A DNA stretch of 64,000 nt from Nocardia abscessus (GTDB lineage: Bacteria > Actinomycetota > Actinomycetes > Mycobacteriales > Mycobacteriaceae). The notes under the pieces are model-generated. The model did not search any database, was not told the origin of the DNA, and saw only the letters and a list, made by a program, of their open reading frames with translations. The stretch lies in assembly GCF_015477775.1 (NCBI RefSeq), contig NZ_JADLQO010000009.1, positions 62,001 through 126,000 on the forward strand, given 5' to 3'. This document shows, piece after piece, positions 44,466 to 53,276 of this stretch (its first letter is position 1; every line of letters starts with the position of its first letter). The position numbers were made by a program, and so were the translations under genes.

Positions 44466-45581
44466 ATGCCAGAAGGACTGAAAACCCTCACCCGCTACAC
44501 CATCGAGCAGGAGCACCGGCATCCCGGATCCTCCGGTGAGTTCTCCGCCTTGGTGAACGTGATCGCGACGGCGACGAAGATCGTCGCCAATCAGGTCACC
44601 CGGGGTGCGATCGCCGGATCGATCGGTGCGGTGATCAATCCCGCCCTACTCCCACCCGCGAACCCGGACGATCTGCCACCGCCGGGGCATCGCAAGCTGG
44701 ACGCGATCAGCAACGACATCATGGTCGCCGAAACCCAGTGGACAGGTCATCTTTCGGCGTTGCTGTCCGAGCAGATCAGCGACATCCACCCGGTGCCCGA
44801 TACGCATCGGCGCGGCAAGTACCTGTTGGCGTTCGATCCCCTGGACGGGTCGTCCAACATCGACGTCAACCTGCCGGTGGGCACGATCTTCAGCGTGCTG
44901 CGTGCGCCCGCGCGAGGCCGCGGCGCCGCCAGCACCCCGAGCGCGGGGGATTTCCTGCAACCGGGCGTCGAGCAGGTGTGCGCGGGGTTCACCCTGTACG
45001 GGCCCGCGACCATGCTGGTGCTGACGACCGGTAGCGGGGTGGACGGATTCACCCTGGACCGGGAGATCGGCGCGTTCGTGCTGACCCATCCCCGGATGCG
45101 CATCCCCGAGGACACTTCCGGTTTCGCGATCAACGCGGCCAACGAGCGATTCTGGGAACGGCCGGTGCGTCGCTACGTGCACGAGTGCCTGGACGGCGTG
45201 GACGGTCCGCGCGAGCGCGATTTCAATATGCGCTGGGTGGCCTCGCTGGTCGCCGACACCTTTCACATCCTCACCCGTGGTGGGGTCTACCTGTATCCGC
45301 GCGACACCCGCCCGCCCACGCGTCCGGGCCGGGTCGCGTTGCTCTACGGTGCCAATCCGATCGCGTTCATCGTCGAACAGGCCGGCGGTGCGGCGACCAC
45401 CGGCAGCGAGCGGGTGCTGGAGGTGGCGCCGGTCGAGGTCCACCAGCGGGTGCCGCTGATCTTCGGCTCCCGCAACGAAGTGGAGCGCATCGAGCGGTAT
45501 CACCGCGAACCCGACGAGGGCCCCAGCTTCGACAGCTCGCTGTTCGGCACGCGCTCGCTGTTTCGCCCAGCTCAGCGCTGA
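44466..45581 (+). CDS. cbbF: Fructose-1,6-bisphosphatase class I
   Basis: The 371-residue enzyme converts fructose-1,6-bisphosphate to fructose-6-phosphate (and perhaps sedoheptulose bisphosphate) in the CBB cycle. The metal-binding motif FDPLDGSSNIDVN is at about residues 123-135, and HKLD-like and RYVHECLDG regions are present. ATG 44466 lies 15 bp after cbbX. It is distinct from the class II GlpX enzyme expected for gluconeogenesis in this group. Confidence 0.95.
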   Translation: MPEGLKTLTRYTIEQEHRHPGSSGEFSALVNVIATATKIVANQVTRGAIAGSIGAVINPALLPPANPDDLPPPGHRKLDAISNDIMVAETQWTGHLSALLSEQISDIHPVPDTHRRGKYLLAFDPLDGSSNIDVNLPVGTIFSVLRAPARGRGAASTPSAGDFLQPGVEQVCAGFTLYGPATMLVLTTGSGVDGFTLDREIGAFVLTHPRMRIPEDTSGFAINAANERFWERPVRRYVHECLDGVDGPRERDFNMRWVASLVADTFHILTRGGVYLYPRDTRPPTRPGRVALLYGANPIAFIVEQAGGAATTGSERVLEVAPVEVHQRVPLIFGSRNEVERIERYHREPDEGPSFDSSLFGTRSLFRPAQR

Positions 45582-45592
45582 AGAGGAGAACC

Positions 45593-46471
45593 ATGTCGGT
45601 CAAGCACCCCGTCGTCGCGATCACCGGGTCCTCCGGCGCGGGGACCTCCAGCGTGACACGGACGTTCCAGGAGATCTTCCGCCGCGAAGGGATCAACGCC
45701 GCCATCGTCGAGGGCGATTCGTTCCACCGTTACGACCGCAACGAGATGAAGCTGGCCATGGCCGAGGCCGAGCAGAACCGCAATCTACGGTTCTCGCACT
45801 TCGGTGAGGAGGCGAATCTGCTGAAGGAGCTGGAGACGCTGTTTCGTGACTACGGCGAGACCGGCGTCGGGACCGTCCGCCGATACCTGCACGACGAGAC
45901 CGAGGCCAAGCCCTACGGACAGCCACCAGGGACCTTCACGCCGTGGGAGGAGCTGGTGCCCGGCAGTGACCTGCTGTTCTACGAAGGTCTGCACGGCGCG
46001 GCGGTCACCTCCACCGTGGATGTGGCCCGGCACACCGATCTGCTGGTCGGCGTCGTGCCGATCATCAATCTGGAGTGGATTCAGAAGGTGATCCGGGACA
46101 AGACCGAGCGCGGTTACTCCAGCGAGGCCGTGATCGACACGATCCTGCGGCGGATGCCGGACTACGTCACCTACATCTGCCCGCAGTTCTCCCGCACCTA
46201 CGTCAACTTCCAGCGGGTGCCGACCGTGGACACCTCGAATCCTTTTATCGCGCGCACCATCCCGACCGCCGACGAGAGCTTCGTGGTGATCCGGTTCGCG
46301 GATCCGAAGGTCATCGACTTCCCGTATCTGCTGTCGATGCTGCACGACTCGTTCATGTCGCGGACCAATTGCATCGTGGTGCCCGGCGGCAAGATGGAGT
46401 TGGCCATGCAGCTGATCTTCACCCCGCTGATCCTGCGGTTGATGGACAAGCGGCCGAAGCGGTCGTACTGA
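45593..46471 (+). CDS. cbbP: Phosphoribulokinase
   Basis: The 292-residue kinase makes ribulose-1,5-bisphosphate for RuBisCO. Its P-loop is GSSGAGTSSV (12-21), and EGDSFHRYDR and YEGLHGA are conserved. It is of the proteobacterial, octameric type by length. ATG 45593 has AAGAGGAG upstream, 11 bp after the FBPase stop. It is the last gene of the cbb operon. Confidence 0.96.
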   Translation: MSVKHPVVAITGSSGAGTSSVTRTFQEIFRREGINAAIVEGDSFHRYDRNEMKLAMAEAEQNRNLRFSHFGEEANLLKELETLFRDYGETGVGTVRRYLHDETEAKPYGQPPGTFTPWEELVPGSDLLFYEGLHGAAVTSTVDVARHTDLLVGVVPIINLEWIQKVIRDKTERGYSSEAVIDTILRRMPDYVTYICPQFSRTYVNFQRVPTVDTSNPFIARTIPTADESFVVIRFADPKVIDFPYLLSMLHDSFMSRTNCIVVPGGKMELAMQLIFTPLILRLMDKRPKRSY

Positions 46472-46539
46472 GCGCACGCGGGTTCGGTCCTGGTCGGCTG
46501 CGCACGGGCTGGACGGGCGCTCGCGTGTGGCTGAGCTGG

Positions 46540-47781
46540 TCAGTCGGGCAGCAGGGGTACCGAAATGCCCTCGCCGCGGTGCAGGAGGGCGGCGCGGGTG
46601 ACGGCGGCGGAGCCGAAGCGCTTGCGCAGGTCGTCGAGGGTCGCGTCGAGGGTGTTGGCGGCGCGGGGCTCGAAGGGCAGGGTGAGCTGAACGGCGTCGG
46701 CGTCGTCGAGGTTGGTCAGCGCGAGGCCGATCAGGGTGAGACCGCGTTCCTGGATCAGCGGCATCGCCGCGGTGAGCAGCGCGCGGGACGCACCCAGGAT
46801 CGTCTCGGTGTGGTCGGTGGCCTCGGCCAGGGTGTGGGACCGGGTGGCCCGGGCGAAATCATCGAAACGCAGGCGCAGCACTACGGTTCGGCACACGCGG
46901 TTCGCGGCGCGCAGGCGCCTGCCGAGCCGATCGGTGAGCCCGTGCAGGTAGGCCTCGATCTCGGCGGGGGGACGATGCCTGCGACCGAGGGCGCGCTGGG
47001 CGCCGATCGAGCGCCGCCGCCGACCGGTCTCGACGCGGCGCGGGTCGCGCGCCCAGGAGAGGGCGTAGAGGTGGCGGGCCGCGGCGGGGCCGAGTATCGC
47101 CCGCAGCGGACTCTCACCCAGCTCGGCCAGCTGACCGACCCGGGTGATGCCGTGCTCGTGCAACGTGCGCGCGGTGACATCGCCTACACCCCACAGTCTT
47201 TCGACCGGCAGCGGATGCAGGAAGTCCAGCTCGCCGCCGGGCGGCACCAGCCGCAATCCGTCGGGCTTGGCGACCGCACTGGCCACCTTGGCCAGGAATT
47301 TGGTGCGGGCGATGCCCACCGAGATCGGCAAGCCGACGCGCTCGCGCACCTGCGCGCGCAGCCGCGTCGCGATGGCGACCGGTTCACCGGAGATCCGGCG
47401 CAGCCCGCCGACATCGAGAAACGCCTCGTCGATGGAGATGCCCTCCACGACGGGTGTGGTGTCGCGGAAGATGTCGAAGACGGCCTTGCTGGCCTCGGCG
47501 TAGGCGGCCATGCGCGGGGGCACCACGATCGCGTGCGGGCACAACCGGCGCGCCTGCCCGCCGTTCATCGGGGTGCGCACGCCGAACGCCTTCGCCTCGT
47601 AGCTGGCGGCCAGTACCACCCCGCCGCCGACGATCACCGGCTTGCCGCGCAGCCGCGGGTCGTCACGCTGCTCGACCGAGGCGTAGAACGAATCGAGATC
47701 GGCATGCAGGATCGATGCCTCCGCCCGCGCGAGTATCCGGGGTCTGCCGGATCGGGAGACGGGCGCTTCGGACACGAACAT
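46540..47781 (-). CDS. dinB: DNA polymerase IV (Y-family)
   Basis: The 413-residue translesion polymerase has catalytic segments HADLDSFYASVE and GISIDEAFLDVGG, a fingers motif SYEAKAFGVRT, the HhH region GVGDVTARTLHEHG, and a little-finger domain. ATG 47781 lies inside a 14-bp LexA-like palindrome; a TTG at 47793 or the GTG two codons downstream are alternatives. It ends with QLTLPF, resembling a beta-clamp-binding motif, about 50 residues from the end. Confidence 0.93.
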   Translation of the reverse strand: MFVSEAPVSRSGRPRILARAEASILHADLDSFYASVEQRDDPRLRGKPVIVGGGVVLAASYEAKAFGVRTPMNGGQARRLCPHAIVVPPRMAAYAEASKAVFDIFRDTTPVVEGISIDEAFLDVGGLRRISGEPVAIATRLRAQVRERVGLPISVGIARTKFLAKVASAVAKPDGLRLVPPGGELDFLHPLPVERLWGVGDVTARTLHEHGITRVGQLAELGESPLRAILGPAAARHLYALSWARDPRRVETGRRRRSIGAQRALGRRHRPPAEIEAYLHGLTDRLGRRLRAANRVCRTVVLRLRFDDFARATRSHTLAEATDHTETILGASRALLTAAMPLIQERGLTLIGLALTNLDDADAVQLTLPFEPRAANTLDATLDDLRKRFGSAAVTRAALLHRGEGISVPLLPD

Positions 47782-47788
47782 ATGTTCG
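47775..47788. promoter_or_regulatory. LexA/SOS-box-like palindrome at the dinB start
   Basis: CGAACATATGTTCG is a perfect 14-bp palindrome and fits the actinobacterial SOS box core CGAAC-N4-GTTCG exactly. It overlaps the dinB start codon. It suggests damage induction of dinB, or of a promoter directly at the start giving a leaderless mRNA. Confidence 0.65.
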
Positions 47789-47910
47789 CACAAGGCTCCG
47801 ACAGGCGCCGTCGAGCCGGGGCCGATCTACTGGTTGCCTCCGTAGTAACCCGCCTCAGCCGGTAACCTGTTCCCACGACGGGGCACAGCTCGGATGAGGG
47901 AGTCGGTACG

Positions 47911-48291
47911 GTGCGTGGATTCGGGGATCTGGAGGCGGTGATCATGGACCGCATCTGGGATCAGGACGCAGAGGACACAACGGTGCGCGAGATCTTCGAC
48001 GAACTGTCGGCTCGGCGGGACATCGCCTATACGACGGTGATGTCGACCATGGACAACTTGCATCGCAAGGGCTGGCTGGCGCGCGAACGCGCGGGCAAGG
48101 CCTATCGATATTGGCCGACGCTCACCAGGGAAGAGCACAGCGCCCGGCTCATGCTGGAGGCATTGGGTTCCGGCGGCCGCTCGGATCTGGTGCTCAGTCA
48201 TTTCGTCGACCGGATCAGCGCCGAGGAGTCGGCCGGGCTGCGCGCCGCGCTCCGCAGACTGGCGGCGCGCAAGTCACCAGAAGTGCCGTGA
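47911..48291 (+). CDS. BlaI/MecI-family transcriptional repressor
   Basis: The 126-residue winged-helix protein has FGDLEAVIMDRIWDQ, YTTVMSTMDNLHRKGWL and a C-terminal dimerisation helix. GTG 47911 has GGGAG upstream. It overlaps the M56 peptidase gene by GTGA. A TACT...AGTA pair at 47828-47847 resembles a BlaI half-site pair. In the family, the partner metallopeptidase inactivates the repressor on a signal. Confidence 0.9.
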   Translation: MRGFGDLEAVIMDRIWDQDAEDTTVREIFDELSARRDIAYTTVMSTMDNLHRKGWLARERAGKAYRYWPTLTREEHSARLMLEALGSGGRSDLVLSHFVDRISAEESAGLRAALRRLAARKSPEVP

Positions 48292-49238
48292 GCCTTGCCA
48301 TAGCTCTGATGCTGTACGGCAGCGTCGTGGCGACCTTCGGTCCGCCCGTGCTGCGCGGTCTGACCCATCGCGGTATCGCGCCGCGGCTGGGTGTGATCGC
48401 CTGGGTCGTCGCGATCGTCGGCGCGCTGAGCGCATGGGGAATCGCGGCGACCCTCGTGACCGTCGAGTTCGCCACCTACTGGGGACATCCGAAAGACGCG
48501 TTGCGCGCCTGCGTCTCGTTCCTGTGGTCCCCGATGCACGTGCACGGCGCCGCGGCCACCCGAGCGGCCACGTTCGCGGTGGCGGCGCTGGTCGCTACCG
48601 GTACGGTCGCGCTCGTGGCGCGTGCGGTGGGCGTCGTGGTGGACATGCGCAGGCGGACCAGCGTCCATGCGCGGGCGGTCCGGCTGGTCGGCAGGCCGGT
48701 GCCGGGTATCGGGGCGGTGGTGCTCGATTCGCCGGAGCGTCAGGTCTACTGCGTGCCGGGGCGGCCCGACACCATCGTGGTCACCACCGCCGCCCTGGAT
48801 GCGCTGGACGGCGATCAGCTGGCCGCGGTCCTCGCGCACGAACGCGCGCACCTGTCCGGCAGGCACGCGGCGTTGACCGCGGTGCTGCGTGCGGTGGCCA
48901 CCACGTTGCCCGGCCTGCGGTTGTTCACCGTCGGCGCGGCCGAGATCACGCGCCTGCTGGAGATGTGCGCCGACGACAAAGCCGCCGACGAGCACGGGTC
49001 GCTGCCGCTGCTGGGTGGGCTGCTGGCGATCGTCGGCATCGTCGAGTCCGCGCCGCCGGGTGCGCTGGCGGCGGCGGGCACCGCGGTGCTGGCCCGTGCC
49101 GAACGGCTGGCCGACCCGGTCGGCGCGATCCGGCGCGCCACCACCCGCACCGCCCTGCTCGGTGTGATCGCGATGACGGTGACCGGGTCGGCGCTGGCGG
49201 CGGCGATGGTCGCGGGTCTGGGCGCACTGCTGAGCTGA
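48288..49238 (+). CDS. M56 family membrane metallopeptidase (BlaR-like protease without sensor domain)
   Basis: The 316-residue protein has three N-terminal transmembrane helices, an HExxH zinc site (His184-Glu185-His188 in AHERAHLSGRH), the downstream Glu225 (EMCADDKAAD) and a final helix. It lacks an extracellular penicillin-binding domain, so it differs from BlaR1/MecR1. It is coupled to the BlaI-type gene and presumably cleaves or releases that repressor. Confidence 0.9.
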   Translation: MSLAIALMLYGSVVATFGPPVLRGLTHRGIAPRLGVIAWVVAIVGALSAWGIAATLVTVEFATYWGHPKDALRACVSFLWSPMHVHGAAATRAATFAVAALVATGTVALVARAVGVVVDMRRRTSVHARAVRLVGRPVPGIGAVVLDSPERQVYCVPGRPDTIVVTTAALDALDGDQLAAVLAHERAHLSGRHAALTAVLRAVATTLPGLRLFTVGAAEITRLLEMCADDKAADEHGSLPLLGGLLAIVGIVESAPPGALAAAGTAVLARAERLADPVGAIRRATTRTALLGVIAMTVTGSALAAAMVAGLGALLS

Positions 49239-50366
49239 GTGATAGGGGAATACGGGTTGCAGGTCACCTGGGATCAGGTCTTCGCCTGGCGGCTGCATCG
49301 TCAATATGTGCGGTCCCGTGCGGACGAGGGGGCGGTAGCGATCGCCGAACGGCTGTGTGGCGTGCAGGCGCAGGTCACCTCCGCGGCGGAACTGGCGGTC
49401 GCATTGCGCAGCGTGAAACCGGAACCGGGCGGCCTGGTTCGCGCGCTCGAGGACGGCACGTTGATGAAGACCTGGGCGATGCGCGGCACCCTGCACGCGC
49501 TCACACCGGACCTGGCCGCGGCCTGCCTGGCGCTCATCGGCTCGGCACGCACCTGGGAGAAGCCTGCCTGGCAGAAGAACTTCGGCGCCTCGCCCGCGGA
49601 GGTGGCTGCGCTGACCGAGGCGGTCGCCGAGGTGCTCGATGGCGCGGTGCTCACCCGCGAGGAACTGGTCGAGGCTTTGGTGTCCGAGCCGGAATTCCAC
49701 CGGCTCGGCGAGGAATTGCGCTCCGGCTGGGGCGCGCTGCTCAAACCCCTGGCCTGGCAGGGGGTGCTGTGCCACGGTCCGGCGCGGGGCACCAAGGTGA
49801 CCTTCACGAGTCCCGCGCACCTGGTGCGCGACTGGCCCGGCCTGCCCGAACCGGATGCCGCGGCGCACGTTGCGGTTCTCGGCTATCTGCGCGCCCACGG
49901 CCCGGCGACGCCGGAGATTTTCGACGCCTGGCTCAGCCGCAACAGTCTGCGCAAGACGACGGTCCGGCGCTGGTTCGCCGAGCTGGGTGGGCTGCTCACC
50001 GAAGTCGAGGTGGAAGGCCGCCGCGCCTTCCTGCCGACCGATCAGGTCGATGCCGTGGCGGCTGCCGCGCCGACCGCGTCGGTGCACCTGCTCGGTGCCT
50101 TCGACCAGTACGTGCTGGGGCCCGGCACCGGTGATACCGTCCTGCTGCCCGCCGCCCACCGCGCGAAGGTGAGTCGCACCGCGGGCTGGATCTCACCGAT
50201 CGTCGTCGTCGGCGGCCGCATCGCGGGCATTTGGGAACTCACCGAGGACGCCGTCGCGATCTCGATGTTCGACGGTGCGCCGCTGCCGAAGCGGGGGCTG
50301 GAGGAGGCTGTCGCGCACGTCGCGCTGGCGGCCGGGCGCGAGAAGCTCACGGTGCGAGCCGCGTAG
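49239..50366 (+). CDS. AlkZ-like winged-helix DNA-binding protein (putative DNA glycosylase)
   Basis: The 375-residue protein is of the HTH_42 (AlkZ/YcaQ) family. A QAQ motif (Gln43, Gln45 in LCGVQAQ) corresponds to the catalytic QxQ of AlkZ glycosylases that remove bulky adducts and interstrand cross-links. MRGTLHAL and TRTAGWISPIVV-like segments are conserved. GTG 49239 directly abuts the M56 stop. The 3' end overlaps the convergent TetR gene by 20 bp. Confidence 0.8.
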   Translation: MIGEYGLQVTWDQVFAWRLHRQYVRSRADEGAVAIAERLCGVQAQVTSAAELAVALRSVKPEPGGLVRALEDGTLMKTWAMRGTLHALTPDLAAACLALIGSARTWEKPAWQKNFGASPAEVAALTEAVAEVLDGAVLTREELVEALVSEPEFHRLGEELRSGWGALLKPLAWQGVLCHGPARGTKVTFTSPAHLVRDWPGLPEPDAAAHVAVLGYLRAHGPATPEIFDAWLSRNSLRKTTVRRWFAELGGLLTEVEVEGRRAFLPTDQVDAVAAAAPTASVHLLGAFDQYVLGPGTGDTVLLPAAHRAKVSRTAGWISPIVVVGGRIAGIWELTEDAVAISMFDGAPLPKRGLEEAVAHVALAAGREKLTVRAA

Positions 50367-51114
50367 CGCGGTCGCGGTGGGTCACATAGTGTTCCAGGCC
50401 GTCGAGGATGCGCTGTAGCCCGAAACCGAAGTGGTCGAAATCCGGGCCGAACGCGTCGTCCGACAGCGCGGCCATGACCGGGTAGCGGCCGCTGGCCATG
50501 GCTTGTTTCAGCATGGGGATCTGCGCCTGCCAGAATTCCGCGTCGGTCAGGCCCGAGACGCGTTCGGCCTCTTGCTCGTACAGCTGCGTGCGGGCCGCGC
50601 CGAGCACGTAGCCGGAGACCATGATCACCACCGAGACGAGCTCTCGGTCGGGCAAACCCATCGGCCGGATCGCGCCGAGCACATTCTCCATGCCTTCCAT
50701 CGCCCCGGGGCCCAGCACCGGGCGTGACTGGTTCACTCCGATCAGCCACGGGTGACGTCGGTACATGGCGAGGGATTCGTAGGCGAGGGTTTCCAGTGCG
50801 CCACGCCATCCGTCGAGACGATCGCCGAGACAGTCGATCGGGGCCTGCACCCGGTCGAGCATCAGATCCAGTAGTTCGGCCTTGCTGGGCAGGTACCGGT
50901 ACAGCGACATGGTTCCGGTGCCGAGCTCGGTCGCGACCCGGCGCATCGTCACCGCGGCGAGGCCCTCGCCGTCGGCCACCGTGATCGCCGCGTCGACGAT
51001 CCGGTCCAGCGACAGACCGGGTTTCGGCCCACGGCTCGGCCGGGGGCCCGCGCCCCAGAGCAGGTCGAGGGTGCGGGCGATGTCGCCGCTGCCGCTGGTC
51101 TCCGTGCCGGTCAT
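50347..51114 (-). CDS. TetR-family repressor of a drug exporter
   Basis: The 255-residue regulator has a TetR helix-turn-helix at about 33-80 (VTMRRVATELGTGTMSLYRY) and a TetR_C_1-type effector domain. It is divergent from a drrA/drrB-like ABC exporter. Two identical GGGTACGTTGTACCC palindromes lie between them, so it most likely represses both. Confidence 0.92.
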   Translation of the reverse strand: MTGTETSGSGDIARTLDLLWGAGPRPSRGPKPGLSLDRIVDAAITVADGEGLAAVTMRRVATELGTGTMSLYRYLPSKAELLDLMLDRVQAPIDCLGDRLDGWRGALETLAYESLAMYRRHPWLIGVNQSRPVLGPGAMEGMENVLGAIRPMGLPDRELVSVVIMVSGYVLGAARTQLYEQEAERVSGLTDAEFWQAQIPMLKQAMASGRYPVMAALSDDAFGPDFDHFGFGLQRILDGLEHYVTHRDRATRLAP

Positions 51115-51145
51115 GATCGTCAGCTTATCGGCTTGGCAGAAAACT

Positions 51146-51181
51146 GGGTACGTTGTACCCTAATTCGGGTACGTTGTACCC
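51146..51181. promoter_or_regulatory. Tandem TetR operators
   Basis: The 15-bp palindrome GGGTACGTTGTACCC occurs twice, at 51146-51160 and 51167-51181, with 21 bp between centres (two helical turns). A further GGGTAC half-site follows at 51189. The whole array lies 32-100 bp from both divergent starts. Confidence 0.8.
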
Positions 51182-51213
51182 AGTTTCCGGGTACGCCACG
51201 GGGAAGGTGAGTA

Positions 51214-52176
51214 GTGAACGATTTCGCGGTCCTGGCCGAGGGACTGGAGAAGAGATACGGGGACAAGCGAGCCCTGGACGGATTCGATCTGACCGTGCGG
51301 CGCGGCACGGTGCACGGGCTGCTCGGGCCCAACGGCGCGGGCAAGACCACCGCGGTGCGCATCCTGTCCACGCTGATCCGGCTGGACGGCGGCCGGGCGA
51401 GCGTGGCAGGCCTAGACGTCGCCAGCCGGCCGCGCGAGGTACGCGCCCGCATCGGGCTGACCGGTCAGTACGCCGCCGTCGACGAGGTGCTCACCGGGCG
51501 GCAGAACCTGGAGATGTTCGGCAGGTTGTTCCACCTCGGTGGACGCCGGGCGAAGCAGCGGGCCACCGAGCTGCTCGAGCGCTTCGACCTGACCGAGGCC
51601 GGTGACCGCGGCGTCGGCAAGTACAGCGGCGGCATGCGCCGCAGGCTCGATCTGGCGGCGTCGATGATCCTCGCGCCGGACGTGCTGTTCCTCGACGAGC
51701 CCACCACCGGGCTCGATCCGCGCAGTCGCGGCGAGGTCTGGGAGTCGGTGCGCGCCTTGGTCGCCGACGGCACCACGGTGCTGCTGACGACGCAGTATCT
51801 GGAGGAGGCGGACAAACTCGCCTCCCGGATCACCGTCATCGATCAAGGACGCGCCATCGCCGAGGACACCCCGGACGGATTGAAGAGCACCGTGGGCGGC
51901 GACCGTATCGAGGTCGTGGCCGCGGACGTGGCCGACCTGCCCGCCGTCGCCAAAGTGGTGGCCCGGGTGTGCGACGGCGAACCGGACATCGACGACACCG
52001 AACGACGGGTATCGGCGGCGGTCACCGAGCGCGTCGCGGCGCTCACCGAGGTCGCGCGCACACTCCAGGACGAAGGTGTGGACGTGGAGGACATCGGTTT
52101 GCGCAGGCCCAGTCTCGACGACGTCTTCCTGCAGTTGACCGGCCACCGCACGACCACAGAGGAGGCGACCCGATGA
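51214..52176 (+). CDS. Daunorubicin-type ABC exporter ATP-binding protein
   Basis: The 320-residue ATPase has Walker A GPNGAGKTT (38-46), signature KYSGGMRRRLDLA, Walker B VLFLDEPTTGLD and a DrrA-type C-terminal region (VEDIGLRRPSLDDVFLQLTG). GTG 51214 follows GGAAGGTGA. It pairs with the following permease and is presumably induced when the TetR ligand appears. Confidence 0.94.
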   Translation: MNDFAVLAEGLEKRYGDKRALDGFDLTVRRGTVHGLLGPNGAGKTTAVRILSTLIRLDGGRASVAGLDVASRPREVRARIGLTGQYAAVDEVLTGRQNLEMFGRLFHLGGRRAKQRATELLERFDLTEAGDRGVGKYSGGMRRRLDLAASMILAPDVLFLDEPTTGLDPRSRGEVWESVRALVADGTTVLLTTQYLEEADKLASRITVIDQGRAIAEDTPDGLKSTVGGDRIEVVAADVADLPAVAKVVARVCDGEPDIDDTERRVSAAVTERVAALTEVARTLQDEGVDVEDIGLRRPSLDDVFLQLTGHRTTTEEATR

Positions 52177-52997
52177 GCACCACCGACCTCACCCCGAGCC
52201 GCTCGCGTTCCCGCGCGTACTGGGCGATCGCCGATTGCTGGAATGTGGTGCGGCGCGGGCTGACCCACTATCAGCGTCAGCCGGTCAACATCGCCTGGCA
52301 ACTCGGCTTTCCGATCCTGTCGGTACTGCTGTACGGCTATGTCTTCGGCAGCGCGATGAGCGTGCCCGGCGGCGGTGACTACCGCAGCTTCCTGATGCCG
52401 GGCATGTTCGCCATGACGATGGCCTTCGGCTTCGTCAACACCGCGACGGTGGTCGTCTACGACGCCACCAACGGCGTGATCGACCGCTTCCGCTCGATGC
52501 CGATGGCCCCCTCCGCGGTGGTCTCCGGGCGCGGCGTGACCGATCTGATCGTGGCCTGCGCCGAGTTGACCATTCTGATGCTGACCGCCCTGGTCATCGG
52601 GTGGCGGCCGGACGGGGGAGTGCTGCGTGGCGTCGCGGCCTTCGGTCTGCTGCTGTTGCTGCGGTTCGCGCTGATCTGGGTGGGTGTCTGGCTCGGATTG
52701 CTGGTGCCGAACCCGGAGGCCGCCGGCGGGCTGTTCGCGGTCGCCTTCCCGCTCACCATGATCTCCAGCATCTTCGTCGCGCCCCAGCTGATGCCGGACT
52801 GGCTGGGCGTCATCGCGGCGTGGAACCCGATCTCCTCCACGGTGGCCGCGACCCGTGAGCTGTTCGGCACGCCGGTCGGCAGCGGAGATTCCTGGGTGGA
52901 ACAGCACTCGTTGCTGATGGCCGTGGTGTGGCCGCTGATCCTGACCGCGATCTTCCTGCCCCTCGCGGTCCGGCGATTCCAGCGCCTGAGCCGCTGA
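52173..52997 (+). CDS. ABC-2 type exporter permease (DrrB-like)
   Basis: The 274-residue permease has six helices with the ABC-2 features FLMPGMFAMTMAF, DRFRSMPMAPSAVVSGR and the late AWNPISSTVAATRELFG. ATG 52173 overlaps the ATPase stop (ATGA). Together they form a DrrAB-like drug exporter. Confidence 0.93.
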   Translation: MSTTDLTPSRSRSRAYWAIADCWNVVRRGLTHYQRQPVNIAWQLGFPILSVLLYGYVFGSAMSVPGGGDYRSFLMPGMFAMTMAFGFVNTATVVVYDATNGVIDRFRSMPMAPSAVVSGRGVTDLIVACAELTILMLTALVIGWRPDGGVLRGVAAFGLLLLLRFALIWVGVWLGLLVPNPEAAGGLFAVAFPLTMISSIFVAPQLMPDWLGVIAAWNPISSTVAATRELFGTPVGSGDSWVEQHSLLMAVVWPLILTAIFLPLAVRRFQRLSR

Positions 52998-53010
52998 CCC
53001 ATCGCCGCGT

Positions 53011-53060
53011 AAAAGCGCCGGTCGGCGCCCGGTATCTGCTGATACTGGGCACCGACCGGC
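53011..53060. terminator. Long imperfect hairpin, probable bidirectional terminator
   Basis: Twenty-base arms at 53017-53036 and 53041-53060 pair with one mismatch and one wobble around TGCT. On the minus strand the stem is followed by GCTTTTACG. It would stop transcription from the MFS gene and, less efficiently, from the ABC operon. Confidence 0.6.
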
Positions 53061-53276
53061 GGCGGTCGCATCCGGCGCGCCGACCGGTCCGCTGCGTGGT
53101 CGGCAGCGTCCGGCCGACGAATCATCCGGTGTACACGTCTTACGGATAGCGCCATGGCGAATCGGGATAGCCAAGGGCACGGTTCATCGAGCGGGTTCGG
53201 CGACATTGCCGGTCGAGCCGAGGTCGCCGCGTCGTACCGAGCCGAGTGCCGCTCATGGCGAACAGGCGCGGGTGGA

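Noticed and set aside
48198..50159. Minus-strand open frame of 653 codons
   Set aside because: Lies opposite the M56 peptidase and AlkZ-like genes; no recognisable protein content.
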